Assembly: GCA_019722365.1 (NCBI GenBank)
Contig: JADFUC010002315.1
Coordinates: 1-64,000 of the forward strand
Direction of reading: 5' to 3'
Length of the DNA: 64,000 bases
DNA from: Lithospermum erythrorhizon
Taxonomy: Eukaryota; Streptophyta; Magnoliopsida; Boraginales; Boraginaceae
Below, in pieces: positions 55,641-64,000 of the stretch (position 1 is its first letter; each line of letters opens with the position of its first letter). Below the pieces are notes generated by a model. That model searched no databases, was not told where the DNA came from, and worked only from the letters and a program-made list of their open reading frames with translations. Made by a program: the position numbers and the translations under genes.

Positions 55641-56300
55641 GTCAATAAGTGGTGGCGAGTCTAGATAGATGGTCCGCCTTTTCGTTCTGGATTAGAAATA
55701 TCTTCAAATAAAACTCTTTTTGAACTGTGGATATCTGCGGCCTTGGGTGATATTTTCTCAGCTTCGTTCTTAGCCCTGAATTCTTTTAATTTGGTCTATC
55801 GCGGCTTTGAGTCTCCTTTAGCTTGACAACTCTTCGAATCCCCATGGATCGACCAATCGACCGAGAATCGTTGCCATGCTCGGCCGTATTCGAAGCGGCG
55901 TATTCCGTAGTTTCTCTTGTGGTCATGTCAACACTCTTATTACTGGCTCACTTGTCATTCTGAGCCCCATTACGAATAGGGTCCATTCGGAGTTTGACTG
56001 GAGGCGGGCTTACATTGTGTCGGGTCCTTGAATGATTTTCGGGGTTAAAGGCCGATGCGCTCGATTATAAAATCCGCTACGTCTTGTGTGCTGGGATGTT
56101 GGTTTGAGTGCACGTATGATATTCAGGCTTCGGCAATTGATTTCGTGTTGTGAAGCCACCCGGATAAAGGCGGGGCGGTTGGCACCCGCTTTAAGGTTGG
56201 TCGATTACTACTTGTACGGGTGGGTTCAAGTAAGCATGGCTTTCTGGCAAAGACTATTAACGTAAATGTATGTCGATTATGGGGTACACGCTTTCTTAAT
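55641..56300 (-). pseudogene. Retand-like RNase H domains, minus
   Basis: On the minus strand near 56,230-56,140 an 'HPYKVVIDQPLK' type segment with 'GANRPAFIRVASQHE' matches 'HPIxVLTDQPLKxILxRPxxSGRLxKWAIEL'. Near 55,920-55,880 'TTEYAASNTAEH' is a decayed 'xFxATNNEAEYEAL' block of the second (archaeal-like) RNase H. Several frameshifts. Confidence 0.6.
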
Positions 56301-56499
56301 CTCGAGGACATGGAGGCATAATATATGGGTCTCGAACCCGGTACTTCTTGCAGTAGCTGTGACCGCCATGTCGAGAGATGGCCAGAAATCTACCGATTGC
56401 AAATATTCCCTTTCAGTCGCGACACGATTGGGAGACCCCAGAATATCTATTCGAGTTCTTGAAAAGGCCCAACAATCACAAATCCCATGTGAACTTTTC

Positions 56500-57256
56500 T
56501 TTTTTGACATAAGCACTTAAGTTCCGTAGAGGTAAATTTATTTCCCCTTATTTGGATATGAAAGCGATTCGAAGCTTCGCTTGATCCGGTCAATTTACTG
56601 CGCCTCTTTATAAGCATTAGGCGGTTTAAATTCTTAGGCTGCTGATTTTATCGGATTAGGCTCGATTCTCATTTATCTTGTATCCCAGAAATTTTCACGA
56701 GACTACTCCCAAGAGCATTTCTCGGGAGTTACTTTGCTGAATCTACTTTCGACTGTGTTGGCTAAAGGTTTTCTGGAATTCAATAGGTGTTCACAATTTC
56801 TACTTTTGCTTTGCAGTAGCATGTCGTCCATATATTTCCATGTTCATCCGATCTACCTTGCACCAGATTTCATTCACCGTCCATTGTTAGTAGCCCAGCG
56901 ATTTTTAATCCGAATGGCATAACCCTTGATAGTATAGCCCATATTAGGTTGCCGAAAGTGCGTTTCTCTTCGTCTTACGGTGCCGTGCGGATCAGTGGTA
57001 CCGCCGGCGGCGTCGTGAAGTCGAGGCTTCGTGGCAGACTTCCACCATGACGCCCCAACGTGCCGGTGGATAGAAATCCTTTGGGCATGCTTTATTTAGA
57101 TTGATAAAATCTATATACATTCGCCGTTTCTTGAATTTAGGTTTCTTGACCGGTACCGCATTGGCGCAACGAGGGAAGCTTTAAGCGTAAATGGCGAAAC
57201 ATGACTTCCGGTAAAGCCTGCTGAAACGCTGCAATGGCGGTATTAACTGCGTCATT
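56500..57256 (-). pseudogene. Retand-like reverse transcriptase, minus
   Basis: On the minus strand: 'VKKPKFKKRRMYIDFINLN' followed by 'KACPKDFYP' (57,190-57,060) matches 'VKKPNGKWRMCxDFTDLNKACPKDxFP'. 'VMPFGLK' is at 56,922-56,900. The catalytic box is TATATGGACGACATG (56,834-56,820), encoding YMDDM, in a shifted frame. 'NPEKCSW' lies near 56,710. The coding is cut at its N-terminal side by the LTR beginning at 57,257, which displaced the upstream gag and protease. Confidence 0.85.
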
Positions 57257-59833
57257 TGTAATAACAGTTACGAAAAAAAAAAAATTAATTTTTCGATTAG
57301 GGCGGTGGGACAGGGATAAAATAAATAATTTCGAGGATAATATTATTTATTAAATTTTTTTGGCAGATTACATTTATAATTTAGTAGTTTTATGCAGGAA
57401 TATTTTATCTTTGGAATGGGTTCGTGGAGATTTAGGAAATGCGATAAGCGAATTAACCAAAAGCAAAGGCAGGACTCGGAGTTTTTAATATCTAACAATC
57501 TTTATCTTCATCGTCATGTCAGTACCATCTTCATTTTTTACTACAAGTGGCGAAATTAAGCCTCGCTTTGAAAAAAATTTCAATTTTCCATTTTCTCTTG
57601 GGTTGTGCAAGCTCCAGCTGAATCGTTTGTAGAATATCTTTCTCCGTCATTCTTGGCGTTAAGGTAAAATTTTAGAAGTCTTTAGAGATATTTCTTGGGT
57701 TTTGACATAGTTGACTTTCATAATTCAATTTTATGATGATTCTAAGTATGTTATGGGTCCTATGATGTATAGAAGTGCTTAATTCATGACTTAGAGGTCG
57801 TTTGAGGATGTTATGGTAGGTTGACTTTTTAGGTTTTTAGATTGACTTTTTGGGTTGATATTTTTCTAAAACTTACTAAATGTGTAGGAGGTATGTTGGG
57901 ACCTTATTATAGTTATTTTGATGTTAAATTGGGGATTTAAAATGGATTTAAGGGGAGTTATGTCGAAAAAGTGTTAATTCCAAGTTGGAGTTATAATTGA
58001 TATTTGAATTATAGGTTGTTAATTAGGGACACAGCGATTAATTAGAATAAACTTATAAGTTGATTTGAAATGTTAAAGTGATAAGATGGAATTTTAAGCG
58101 GGGGAATCGATTAGGTTGTGTCAGATGAGATTATAATTAAATGGATTTATCGTCATGTTAAATTTGTTTAGAGATAGTTCCACTTAAGAGTTGATTTATG
58201 TATCTTAATACTTGCCGGTATAATGGTCGTCTTGATTATCTTTTACGGGTGTTCGTTTAGGCGTTGATCGTGAAGAGCGGTCGTGATTGTGTTCGTAGAG
58301 GTTTTTGTGGTAGCTAGCGGGAGGTGAGTACTTATCTGGTGTTACTTTCACGGTAATTCATTATAAATTCTCTGAACATGTTATTGTGGTATGACTATTG
58401 AGAATGATATACAATGTAATTGTTGTATGATTATGTGTGATTCATTTGTGAGCCCTTGATATGATTATGTGATTATATACGTGGCGTTGAAGATTGCTCG
58501 GTAAGTAATAAAACTTGAACTCACATTATATTTCGATTTACGTGGCCTTGTCGACCTTTATGTTTTAAATGGCGCTGTCGTGACATGATTACGTGGCCTT
58601 GTCGTGGGTGTGTTTGACTTACGGTGTGAGATGTTTTAGGCGTATTGCTTGGATATTGTTGGGAGTAAGTAGGCTGGTTATTGAAGGTGATGGTTAGAGT
58701 TATCTATGACTTGAGGTGACTTGGTAATGGATTTGACCTATGTTGGGATGATTAGGGGTTAGGTGACTCTCGCTTGAGTTATGCGGCGATATTGGCCTTA
58801 TCTTGAGTGTATAAAGAAGATGCGGTGTGCACTTTATGTAGTGTATAAAAGCGGTGTGCCTTATACTTAGTGTACTCAAGCGTTGTTCCTTGTACTTAGT
58901 GTATGAGTGCGTGTGCGCCCATACTTTGTATAAGTGCGGTGTGCACTTATACTTTGTGTATAAGTCACGGTTTATCTTTGCGGTATAAGTCTTGGGGTGA
59001 TTATTGATTAGTCCGTTCTAGCGAATTAAAATGGATTGAGTATATCTTGCGTTAGAGGTTGGTATACTATTGGATATGAGATAGGAGGTTTGATGACTAG
59101 AGTTTTTAGTCGTTTGTTGAAGATGCAGTGATTTCTTTACGAAATTGTGTCTTTCTTGAGACCTTAATATGTCTTAAATGCACGTTATGTCTGAGAGATT
59201 TCTGCTTGAAGATTATGTTGTATGACACTTTTTAGGGTAGTCTGGATATATGTATTTTATTCATATTTGACTATTACTCATTATTGATTGACTCGTTCCG
59301 TATGGTAAGTTACCCCTACTGTTAAGTTTCACTGGGCTTAAAACTACGCCTTTTGCATTGGGCGGCATTTCATTTGTGCCAGGTTATTGATTTGACCCAG
59401 TTGAGCCAAGAAGACATTTGAGGATTTTATTAGAGTGGCTAGGTGACGTGAATTGGCGGAAGAGATCCTCACGGACTTCATTTTGATGTGTTGTCAAGCT
59501 TGTTTTGGGTCCTTCGTATTTTCCTTTTGAAACTTTAGCCTTGTCAATTTGTTATTAAATTTGTATTCGAGGGATCTGATGCGTATCATCTGTTGTAATA
59601 TACGGAGCATTACTTTATTTTGGGATATGTTGTGTGTATATATTTATGGGTTGGTCGTTTCGATATCATACGATGGATTATAAAGTTTTAAGCTACGATT
59701 ATTTGGAAATATTATATGTAATCTTATTTTTGACTTGAGTAGTTTTAAAGCGAGTAAATCCGTCGGTTTGGTGGTCTGATTCCGGTTATAATGACTCTGC
59801 TTTCAGGCGGCCGACACAGAGGCGGTCGTTATA
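57257..59833 (+). mobile_element. 5' LTR, family 1
   Basis: 2.58 kb. Starts TGTAATAACAGTTACG plus an A-run and ends GGCGGTCGTTATA. The first 700 bp match 63,298-64,000 (for example GGATAAAATAAATAATTTCG, then GGATAATATTATTTATT, then TTACATTTATAATTTAGTAG). It is also homologous to 21,665-24,225 and, inverted, to 25,618-28,146. It contains the ACGTGGCCTTGTCG repeat (58,545-58,615) and the TATAAGTGCGGTGT repeat (58,800-58,990). The C content of the plus strand is notably low. Confidence 0.85.
58800..58990 (+). repeat. ~29-bp tandem repeat (GTGCGGTGTGCCTTATAC)
   Basis: Six or seven imperfect units alternating GTGTATAAG and GCGGTGTGCCTTATACTT. Counterpart of 23,150-23,420 (more GC-rich) and, inverted, of 10,393-10,683 and 26,455-26,690. 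It lies mid-LTR, probably in U3. Confidence 0.8.
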
Positions 59834-59838
59834 ATTTT

Positions 59839-59850
59839 TGGTATCGAGGC
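59839..59850 (+). other. Primer binding site (initiator tRNA-Met type)
   Basis: TGGTATCGAGGCTTAGGTT lies 5 bp after the LTR end, close to TGGTATCAGAGCCTAGGTT, the usual PBS of Tekay/Del elements. The same diverged TATCGAG form occurs at 14,655-14,671. Confidence 0.85.
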
Positions 59851-59964
59851 TTAGGTTGCAGTTAGCAGGTACGTATTGGTTGTGGAGTCATTTGTTTTTT
59901 ATTTGAGTCGTTGAGTGGTGTCTTTTGTAAAACTGCAGTGCTCCTTTGTTGCGTAGGCTGAGGG

Positions 59965-61200
59965 ATGCCACCCGAGTTCGAGGCCGAGTAGAGCGAGAGG
60001 TGCCCGGGGTAGGCCCCGGAGGAGGCCCCGAGCTAGTAGGGGTATAGTTGTCGATGAGTACGGCGTGGACCCCGGGCGGGGTCCGGAGTGCCGATCTTAC
60101 GGCGTGTTCGGGGAGGTTGAGGTAGACCTCGTAGAGAGTGTGAATGCTCGGGTGGTCGGCGGCAGGGGGGTAATTCGAGCAAGTTGTTTGATCGGTTTAG
60201 AGAGGATCCTCCGAGAAGTTTTCTGGGGTTATAAGCTTGACTATTGAGTTCATAGAGATATGAAGTCTATCTTTGAGCCGTGGGGATTGTGGCGAGATGA
60301 GAGTGAGATTAGCTACTTATAGACTTCACGAGGGTGCCGTGGTTGATCAGAGAACACGAGTCGTCTCATTGCCGAGAAGGGAGGTTCGTGTCTGAGACGA
60401 TTTGTTGAGCTCTTCGGAGATGTGTAGAAACCCACGTAGCGGCCTTGGAAGTGATTTTGTTGACTTAGGTTCGAGGTGCGGTGGGCGTATACAGGCAAGT
60501 CGGTGATGTATAAACTCTTTCTGATGTTTATCGGTGGCCCGAAGGATCATTAGATTGAGGATGGGTTGACATGGGAGATAAATACTTTGGTCTCGGCGAT
60601 GGATTTTACTAGTTTCATCTTTGTGAGAATCACGGCCTTGAAGATGGAAATGGAGTTATTAGAGGCCGGAGGCGAGTGGATGGGGAGGGAGTGGGCACGA
60701 GACTCTGTTCGGTGGGCCTTTTAGCTCACAGGGGAGTTAAGGAGGCGGACCCGAGCGAGAGTCGTCTGGGCGGGGAGTCCTTGATGTCAAACCCAGAGTT
60801 CGCTTTGAGTTATGCCACCGTTCATACGCACGGTGGGGCGCTGCGAAGATCAGCGAGGTCGGAAATGTAGTCTTAGGGGTCGAGGAGAGGTATCGTTGTT
60901 ACGTTGTGGTCGAATTAGGCACGAGCCCGGCGGGATTGCCGGGAGAGGTGATGCTTATGCTATCGATGCGGCCCGGCCCAAGGACATTTGGCGAAGGCGT
61001 CCCGAGCACCACAGAGGAGGAGGTGCTAGTACTTCAGCATCAGTTCAGCACGGTAGAGGCGATTATCGGGAAATCGTGGTGAGTCGGTCGGTGGCCGTGG
61101 TGGGGATATGGAGGCTGGAGGAGGACTTGAGGAAGTGGGTAGCGGCTGGCCGGGCTGATGGGTAGCCGGATTGGCGCCGTTACTCATCAGTAGCATGATA
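59965..61200 (+). pseudogene. Tekay-like gag
   Basis: Starts at ATG 59,965 (MPPEFEAE then a stop). 59,965-60,070 encodes a basic, Pro/Arg/Gly-rich N-terminus as usual for Tekay gag. The capsid and zinc-knuckle motifs cannot be read with confidence. Fragments such as 60,812-61,165 (117 codons, Arg/Gly-rich) occupy the expected place of the nucleocapsid. The start is chosen because it is the first ATG after the PBS, about 115 bp downstream. Confidence 0.55.
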
Positions 61201-61379
61201 CGAGTGGTGGCAATTTACATTATTTACACGTATGATATTATTTAGGCCGGGGTGTTGTTTGATTAAGGCTACTTAGCATTCTTTTTTGTTTCTCGAGTTT
61301 TATTTCTACCTTATACGTATGTTGTGTGCTGCACATTCCCGCAGAGATCGTAACTTACTGTAGGAGTTGGTTATTGGTT

Positions 61380-61680
61380 AGATTGGTATATAGAGGCATC
61401 CTTTGATTGGTGGTGAGTCGGTTGTTGTGCGTTGATTTACTTCCATTTGAGCTTTACGATTTTGACACTTATCTTGAAGGTATGGATTGGTTGCGGAAAC
61501 ATCATTGCAGTTATTATTGCCATCGGAAGAGAGATTACTTTTATTGGAGTTCGGGAGACGGATATCGATTTGTGGGAGATAGAAAGATTTTTGCCTTGAT
61601 TTTGTACTTGACACTTGAGGCTAGGAAATTGATTCGGAAAGGGTGTATTGGGTTCTTGATTTGAGTAGAAGAGAGGCGAG
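61380..61680 (+). pseudogene. Tekay-like protease-RT linker
   Basis: The open frame 61,407-61,664 reads 'LPFELYDFDTYLEGMDWLR', 'KHHCSYYCHRK', 'GYRFVGDRK' and 'ARKLIRKGCIGFL'. It matches the Tekay/Del polyprotein after the protease active site ('DLIxLxMxEFDVILGMDWL', 'DCxxRxVxF', 'FVGDR', 'ARRLLRKGCxGFLA'). The DSGA active site itself would lie upstream, near 61,300, and is not visible. Confidence 0.8.
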
Positions 61681-61689
61681 TAGAGGATG

Positions 61690-62480
61690 TGGGTTGTTAG
61701 AGAGAGTTGAGGATGTTTTTCTGAGGACTTGCAGGATTGGCCGGAGAGGAGATGAATTTGCTATTGAGAGTTATTCTGTGCGGAACGATTTCTCTTCCTT
61801 GCGTCTGGGATGACTCGGCCGAGTTGCAAGAATTGCGGACTCGATTCTGGGAGTTGTTGGACAAGGGATTCATGGAACCCATTCGTATCTCCGTGGGAAT
61901 GCGCGATGTTGTTGTGAAAAAAGGATGGTTACATGAGGTTGTGTATTGGTATAGGCAGGTTGAATAAAGTGACCATTAGGCAGGTACGTTGCCTAGAATT
62001 AATGATTTGTTTGATCGGTGAAGGATGTCGAGAGGTGTTCTCGAATTGAGTTGTGGTGCAGTTATCATCATTTGAGGATCAAAGGAGAGATATTAAATCG
62101 GCTTTCGATCTCGTTATGGACATTATCAATTTATAGTGATGCCATTTGGATTAATGAATGCACCGGCGACACTATGGATTTGATGAACCGGGTGTTTTGG
62201 GAGTATACGGATGAGTTTGTGGTGGTAATTAGGTACATTGATATTACATTATACTCGAAGGCGGGAGGAGCATGAGATGCATTTGCGGATGGTGTTGAGG
62301 ACGAGACGGCACCAGTTGTATGTCGAAGTTTTCCAAATGTGAGATTTGGTTGGCGAAAGTGCAATTCTGGAGTAAATGTTATTTCGCGAGGGTATTTGTG
62401 TTGATCGCGAGAAGGTGGAGGCTGTGAACAATTGGGAGCGTCACTGAGAGTGTGAGTGAGGTTATGAGTTTCTTAGGGTT
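61690..62480 (+). pseudogene. Tekay-like reverse transcriptase
   Basis: 61,820-61,890 reads 'ELQELRTRFWELLDKGFMEP' ('ELKELKxQLxELLDKGFIRP'). 61,910-61,940 keeps a 'VVKKGWLHEVVYWYRQ' remnant of 'FVKKKDGSLRMCIDYRQLN'. 62,170-62,230 reads 'DLMNRVFWEYTDEFVVVI' ('DLMNRVFxPYLDxFVVVFIDD'). The catalytic box reads 'YIDITLYSK' where 'FIDDILIYSK' is expected, so the second Asp is lost. Near 62,335-62,400 an out-of-frame 'KCEFW' and 'GHV' block follows. Confidence 0.85.
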
Positions 62481-62960
62481 AGCTAGTTATTCACGGGGGT
62501 CGTGAGACTTTTCCTTGATTCTGTGATTATTGAGGTTGACGGAGAAGAGGGTTAATTTATTTGGGATGATAGTGAGGATTGTTTCGGGGTATTAAAGGGA
62601 AGTTCGCTGCTCGGTGTTGGCGATACCGTGCAGTTCGAGGGCTACGTGATTTATAGTGATCTTCCGTGTATCGAGGGATTGGGGTATTCGATGAAGAATG
62701 GGAAGGTGATTGCTATCTTTTGACAGTTATGAGAAATCACGAGAACTATCCGACCCGTGATGCTTGAGCTAAGCGGCGATAATTAACTGCGTTGGTGTGG
62801 AGACATTATCGTATGGGGTTAAATGCGATTTTCACGATCGAGAAGAGTTTGAAAGTATCTACCGGCGAGATTTGAATTTGAGGCGGAGGCGGTAGATGGA
62901 GTTCATCGATGATTATGACTTGATTATTGAGTACCGCGGGGAAAGCAAATGTAATGGGCG
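62481..62960 (+). pseudogene. Tekay-like RNase H
   Basis: After 'FLGLASYS' near 62,470 ('FLGLAGYYRRF'), broken RNase H text follows. 62,860-62,945 reads 'RDLNLRRRR', stop, 'MEFIDDYDLIIEYRGE', matching 'xLNLRQRRWLELLKDYDxxIxYHPGKANVVADALS'. It ends with the remains of 'ANVVADALS' as 'GESKCNGRC'. Nothing of integrase follows; the next sequence leads into the LTR. Confidence 0.75.
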
Positions 62961-63297
62961 ATGCTGACTGAGTAGAAATCAAAGGATCACAGAGAGAGGA
63001 TTAAAATAGGCAGGAGTCGATTTTGATGTCGATGCTTGACGGGAGATTGCAAGCCCTTGAGAGTTAAACCCGGTTCTTGTGGATCGAATCTTAAATTCGA
63101 TGGCGAGATGAGAGAGGCTGGGTTATCGGTAGGGATGTGAAGTGGGGTCGGATCAGTTTCACGGTTATTGAGTGGAGTTAGTATTGCTTTTATTTTGTGT
63201 GATATTTGGATTTTGTGTTGTTATATGTTTTTGGTTGTTTGGGTTGTCAAGATTTCGAGGTCGAGAATTTTATTGGAATAATTAGATTGTAATAACC
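62961..63297 (+). other. Region between RNase H and 3' LTR
   Basis: About 340 bp instead of the >1.3 kb integrase. The right part (63,180-63,297, TTGCTTTTATTTTGTGTG and onward) parallels 3,955-4,062 after the integrase of the first Tekay element, so the deletion junction lies at about 62,980-63,180. Confidence 0.6.
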
Positions 63298-64000
63298 GTT
63301 CTGAAAAAAAATTTAATTTTTCGATTAAATTGGGACTTTAGGGGATAAAATAAATAATTCGAGGATAATATTATTTATTGATTTTGGCGAATTACATTTA
63401 TAATTTAGTAGTTTTTGTCATGGAATATTTTATCTTTGGAATCGGGTTAGGTAAGGATTTAGAAATGCGATAGCGGAGGAGTCTTCAAAACGAGCGGGAC
63501 TGGAGTTTTTTAAATATCCTTGTCTTGCTCTTCCGCATCATCATGTCAACTTCATCTTCTTCGCTCTCTAAGTGTGAAATTCACCCCTCGCAGAAAAAAT
63601 TTCATTTTCCATTCTCTCTTAGGTTGTCGGCTGGCTTCAAGATGGTTTAGATATCTTTAAAATCGTTATAGCCGAGTTAGGTAAGAAATTTCAAGTCTTC
63701 GAGATATTTCTTGAGTTTTTGACTTTATGAATTGACTAGTAATTCGGTTTTGTGATGATTAAGTATGTTATGGGTTACATGATGATGTATAGAAGTCTTT
63801 GGTCATGACTTATAGGTTGTTTGAGGATGTTATGGGTGGGTTATTTTTAGGTTTTGATTGACTTTTGGGTTGATATTTTCTAAGACTTTAAATGTGTAGG
63901 AGGTTATGTTGGGACCTTATTATAGTTATTGTGGTATTAAATTGGTGATTTAAAATTGATTAAAGGGAGTTATGTCGAAGAAGTGTTAATTCGAGTTGAG
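63298..64000 (+). mobile_element. 3' LTR, family 1, cut by window end
   Basis: First ~700 bp of the 3' LTR. Starts TGTAATAACCGTTCTG and an A-run, and matches 57,257-57,970 nearly collinearly with small indels. The rest is beyond the window. Confidence 0.85.

Larger units (their letters stand above)
48040..57256 (-). mobile_element. Second Retand-like element, minus, truncated
   Basis: Pol reads on the minus strand from 57,250 (RT) down to about 54,450 (integrase end). A plus-strand antisense ORF (48,660-49,140 and 52,221-53,870) lies downstream of pol. A 3' LTR-like segment with a minus-strand TATA box lies at about 48,040-48,560. The 5' part (LTR, gag, protease) is cut off by the Tekay-like element starting at 57,257. 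It has the same architecture as 20,277-38,998 but is inverted and lacks the 75-bp array. Confidence 0.7.
57257..64000 (+). mobile_element. Tekay-like element lacking integrase
   Basis: 5' LTR 57,257-59,833, PBS 59,839-59,850, gag 59,965-61,200, protease and RT 61,380-62,480, RNase H 62,500-62,960, then only about 340 bp before the 3' LTR at 63,298. The second LTR runs past the window end. The integrase (about 1.3 kb in the relative at 720-3,940) is missing, so this is an internally deleted copy. It inserted into the RT of the minus-strand Retand-like element. Confidence 0.85.

Noticed and set aside
59835..59860. tRNA-Met-like sequence
   Set aside because: Only the complement of the tRNA 3' end is present, directly after an LTR. 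It is a primer binding site, not a tRNA gene.

Overview
This is plant nuclear heterochromatin, almost certainly from a flowering plant. There is no intact host protein gene. The evidence for a plant is threefold: thirteen degenerate copies of the plant 5S rRNA gene, plant-type Ty3/gypsy retrotransposons (Tekay/Del-like chromovirus relatives and Retand-like Tat-lineage elements), and a plant L1-type LINE. Every coding domain I recognise is broken by stops and frameshifts, so all are annotated as pseudogenes. The sequence itself does not identify the species.

Layout. (1) 1-6,235: the 3' half of a plus-strand Tekay-like element (RNase H, integrase, PPT, 3' LTR). Its integrase is split by a solo LTR at 1,579-3,523. 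(2) 6,236-8,823 and 18,301-20,276: two blocks of one tandem 5S rDNA array, with units of about 350 bp and seven plus six gene copies. (3) 8,824-18,300: a minus-strand element with very long LTRs (about 3.6-3.7 kb) and a 2.1 kb internal region without recognisable genes. It sits inside a 5S spacer and splits the array. (4) 20,277-38,998: a plus-strand Retand-like element with ~0.45 kb LTRs, PBS, gag, protease, RT, RNase H, integrase, a ~75-bp tandem array and an antisense extra ORF. It carries three solo Tekay-type LTRs (21,665-24,225; 25,618-28,146; 29,837-32,043). (5) 38,999-41,550: AT-rich DNA with MITE-like pieces. (6) 41,551-46,157: a decayed L1-type LINE. (7) 46,158-48,040: AT-rich DNA with nothing recognised. 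(8) about 48,040-57,256: a second Retand-like element in the opposite orientation. Its antisense ORF reads plus and its pol reads minus. A solo LTR at 49,141-52,220 interrupts it, and a Tekay-like element truncates it. (9) 57,257-64,000: that Tekay-like element, with a full 5' LTR, PBS, gag, protease, RT and RNase H. Integrase is deleted, and its 3' LTR runs off the window.

Tekay-type LTRs fall into three size and sequence families. Family 1 is about 2.5 kb (21,665; 25,618; 57,257; 63,298). Family 2 is about 2.2 kb (4,063; 29,837). Family 3 is about 3.1-3.7 kb (1,579 partial; 8,824; 14,676; 49,141). All begin with a TGTAATAACCCG-like terminus. Most carry short tandem repeats in comparable places. 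The nesting gives a relative chronology: 5S array first, then Retand-like and Tekay-like insertions, then further Tekay-type insertions that mostly collapsed to solo LTRs.

The most notable content is the pair of oppositely oriented Retand-like elements, each with an antisense PF04195-like ORF downstream of pol, and the 5S array carved up by retroelements. Boundaries are read by eye and are usually good to 5-30 bp.
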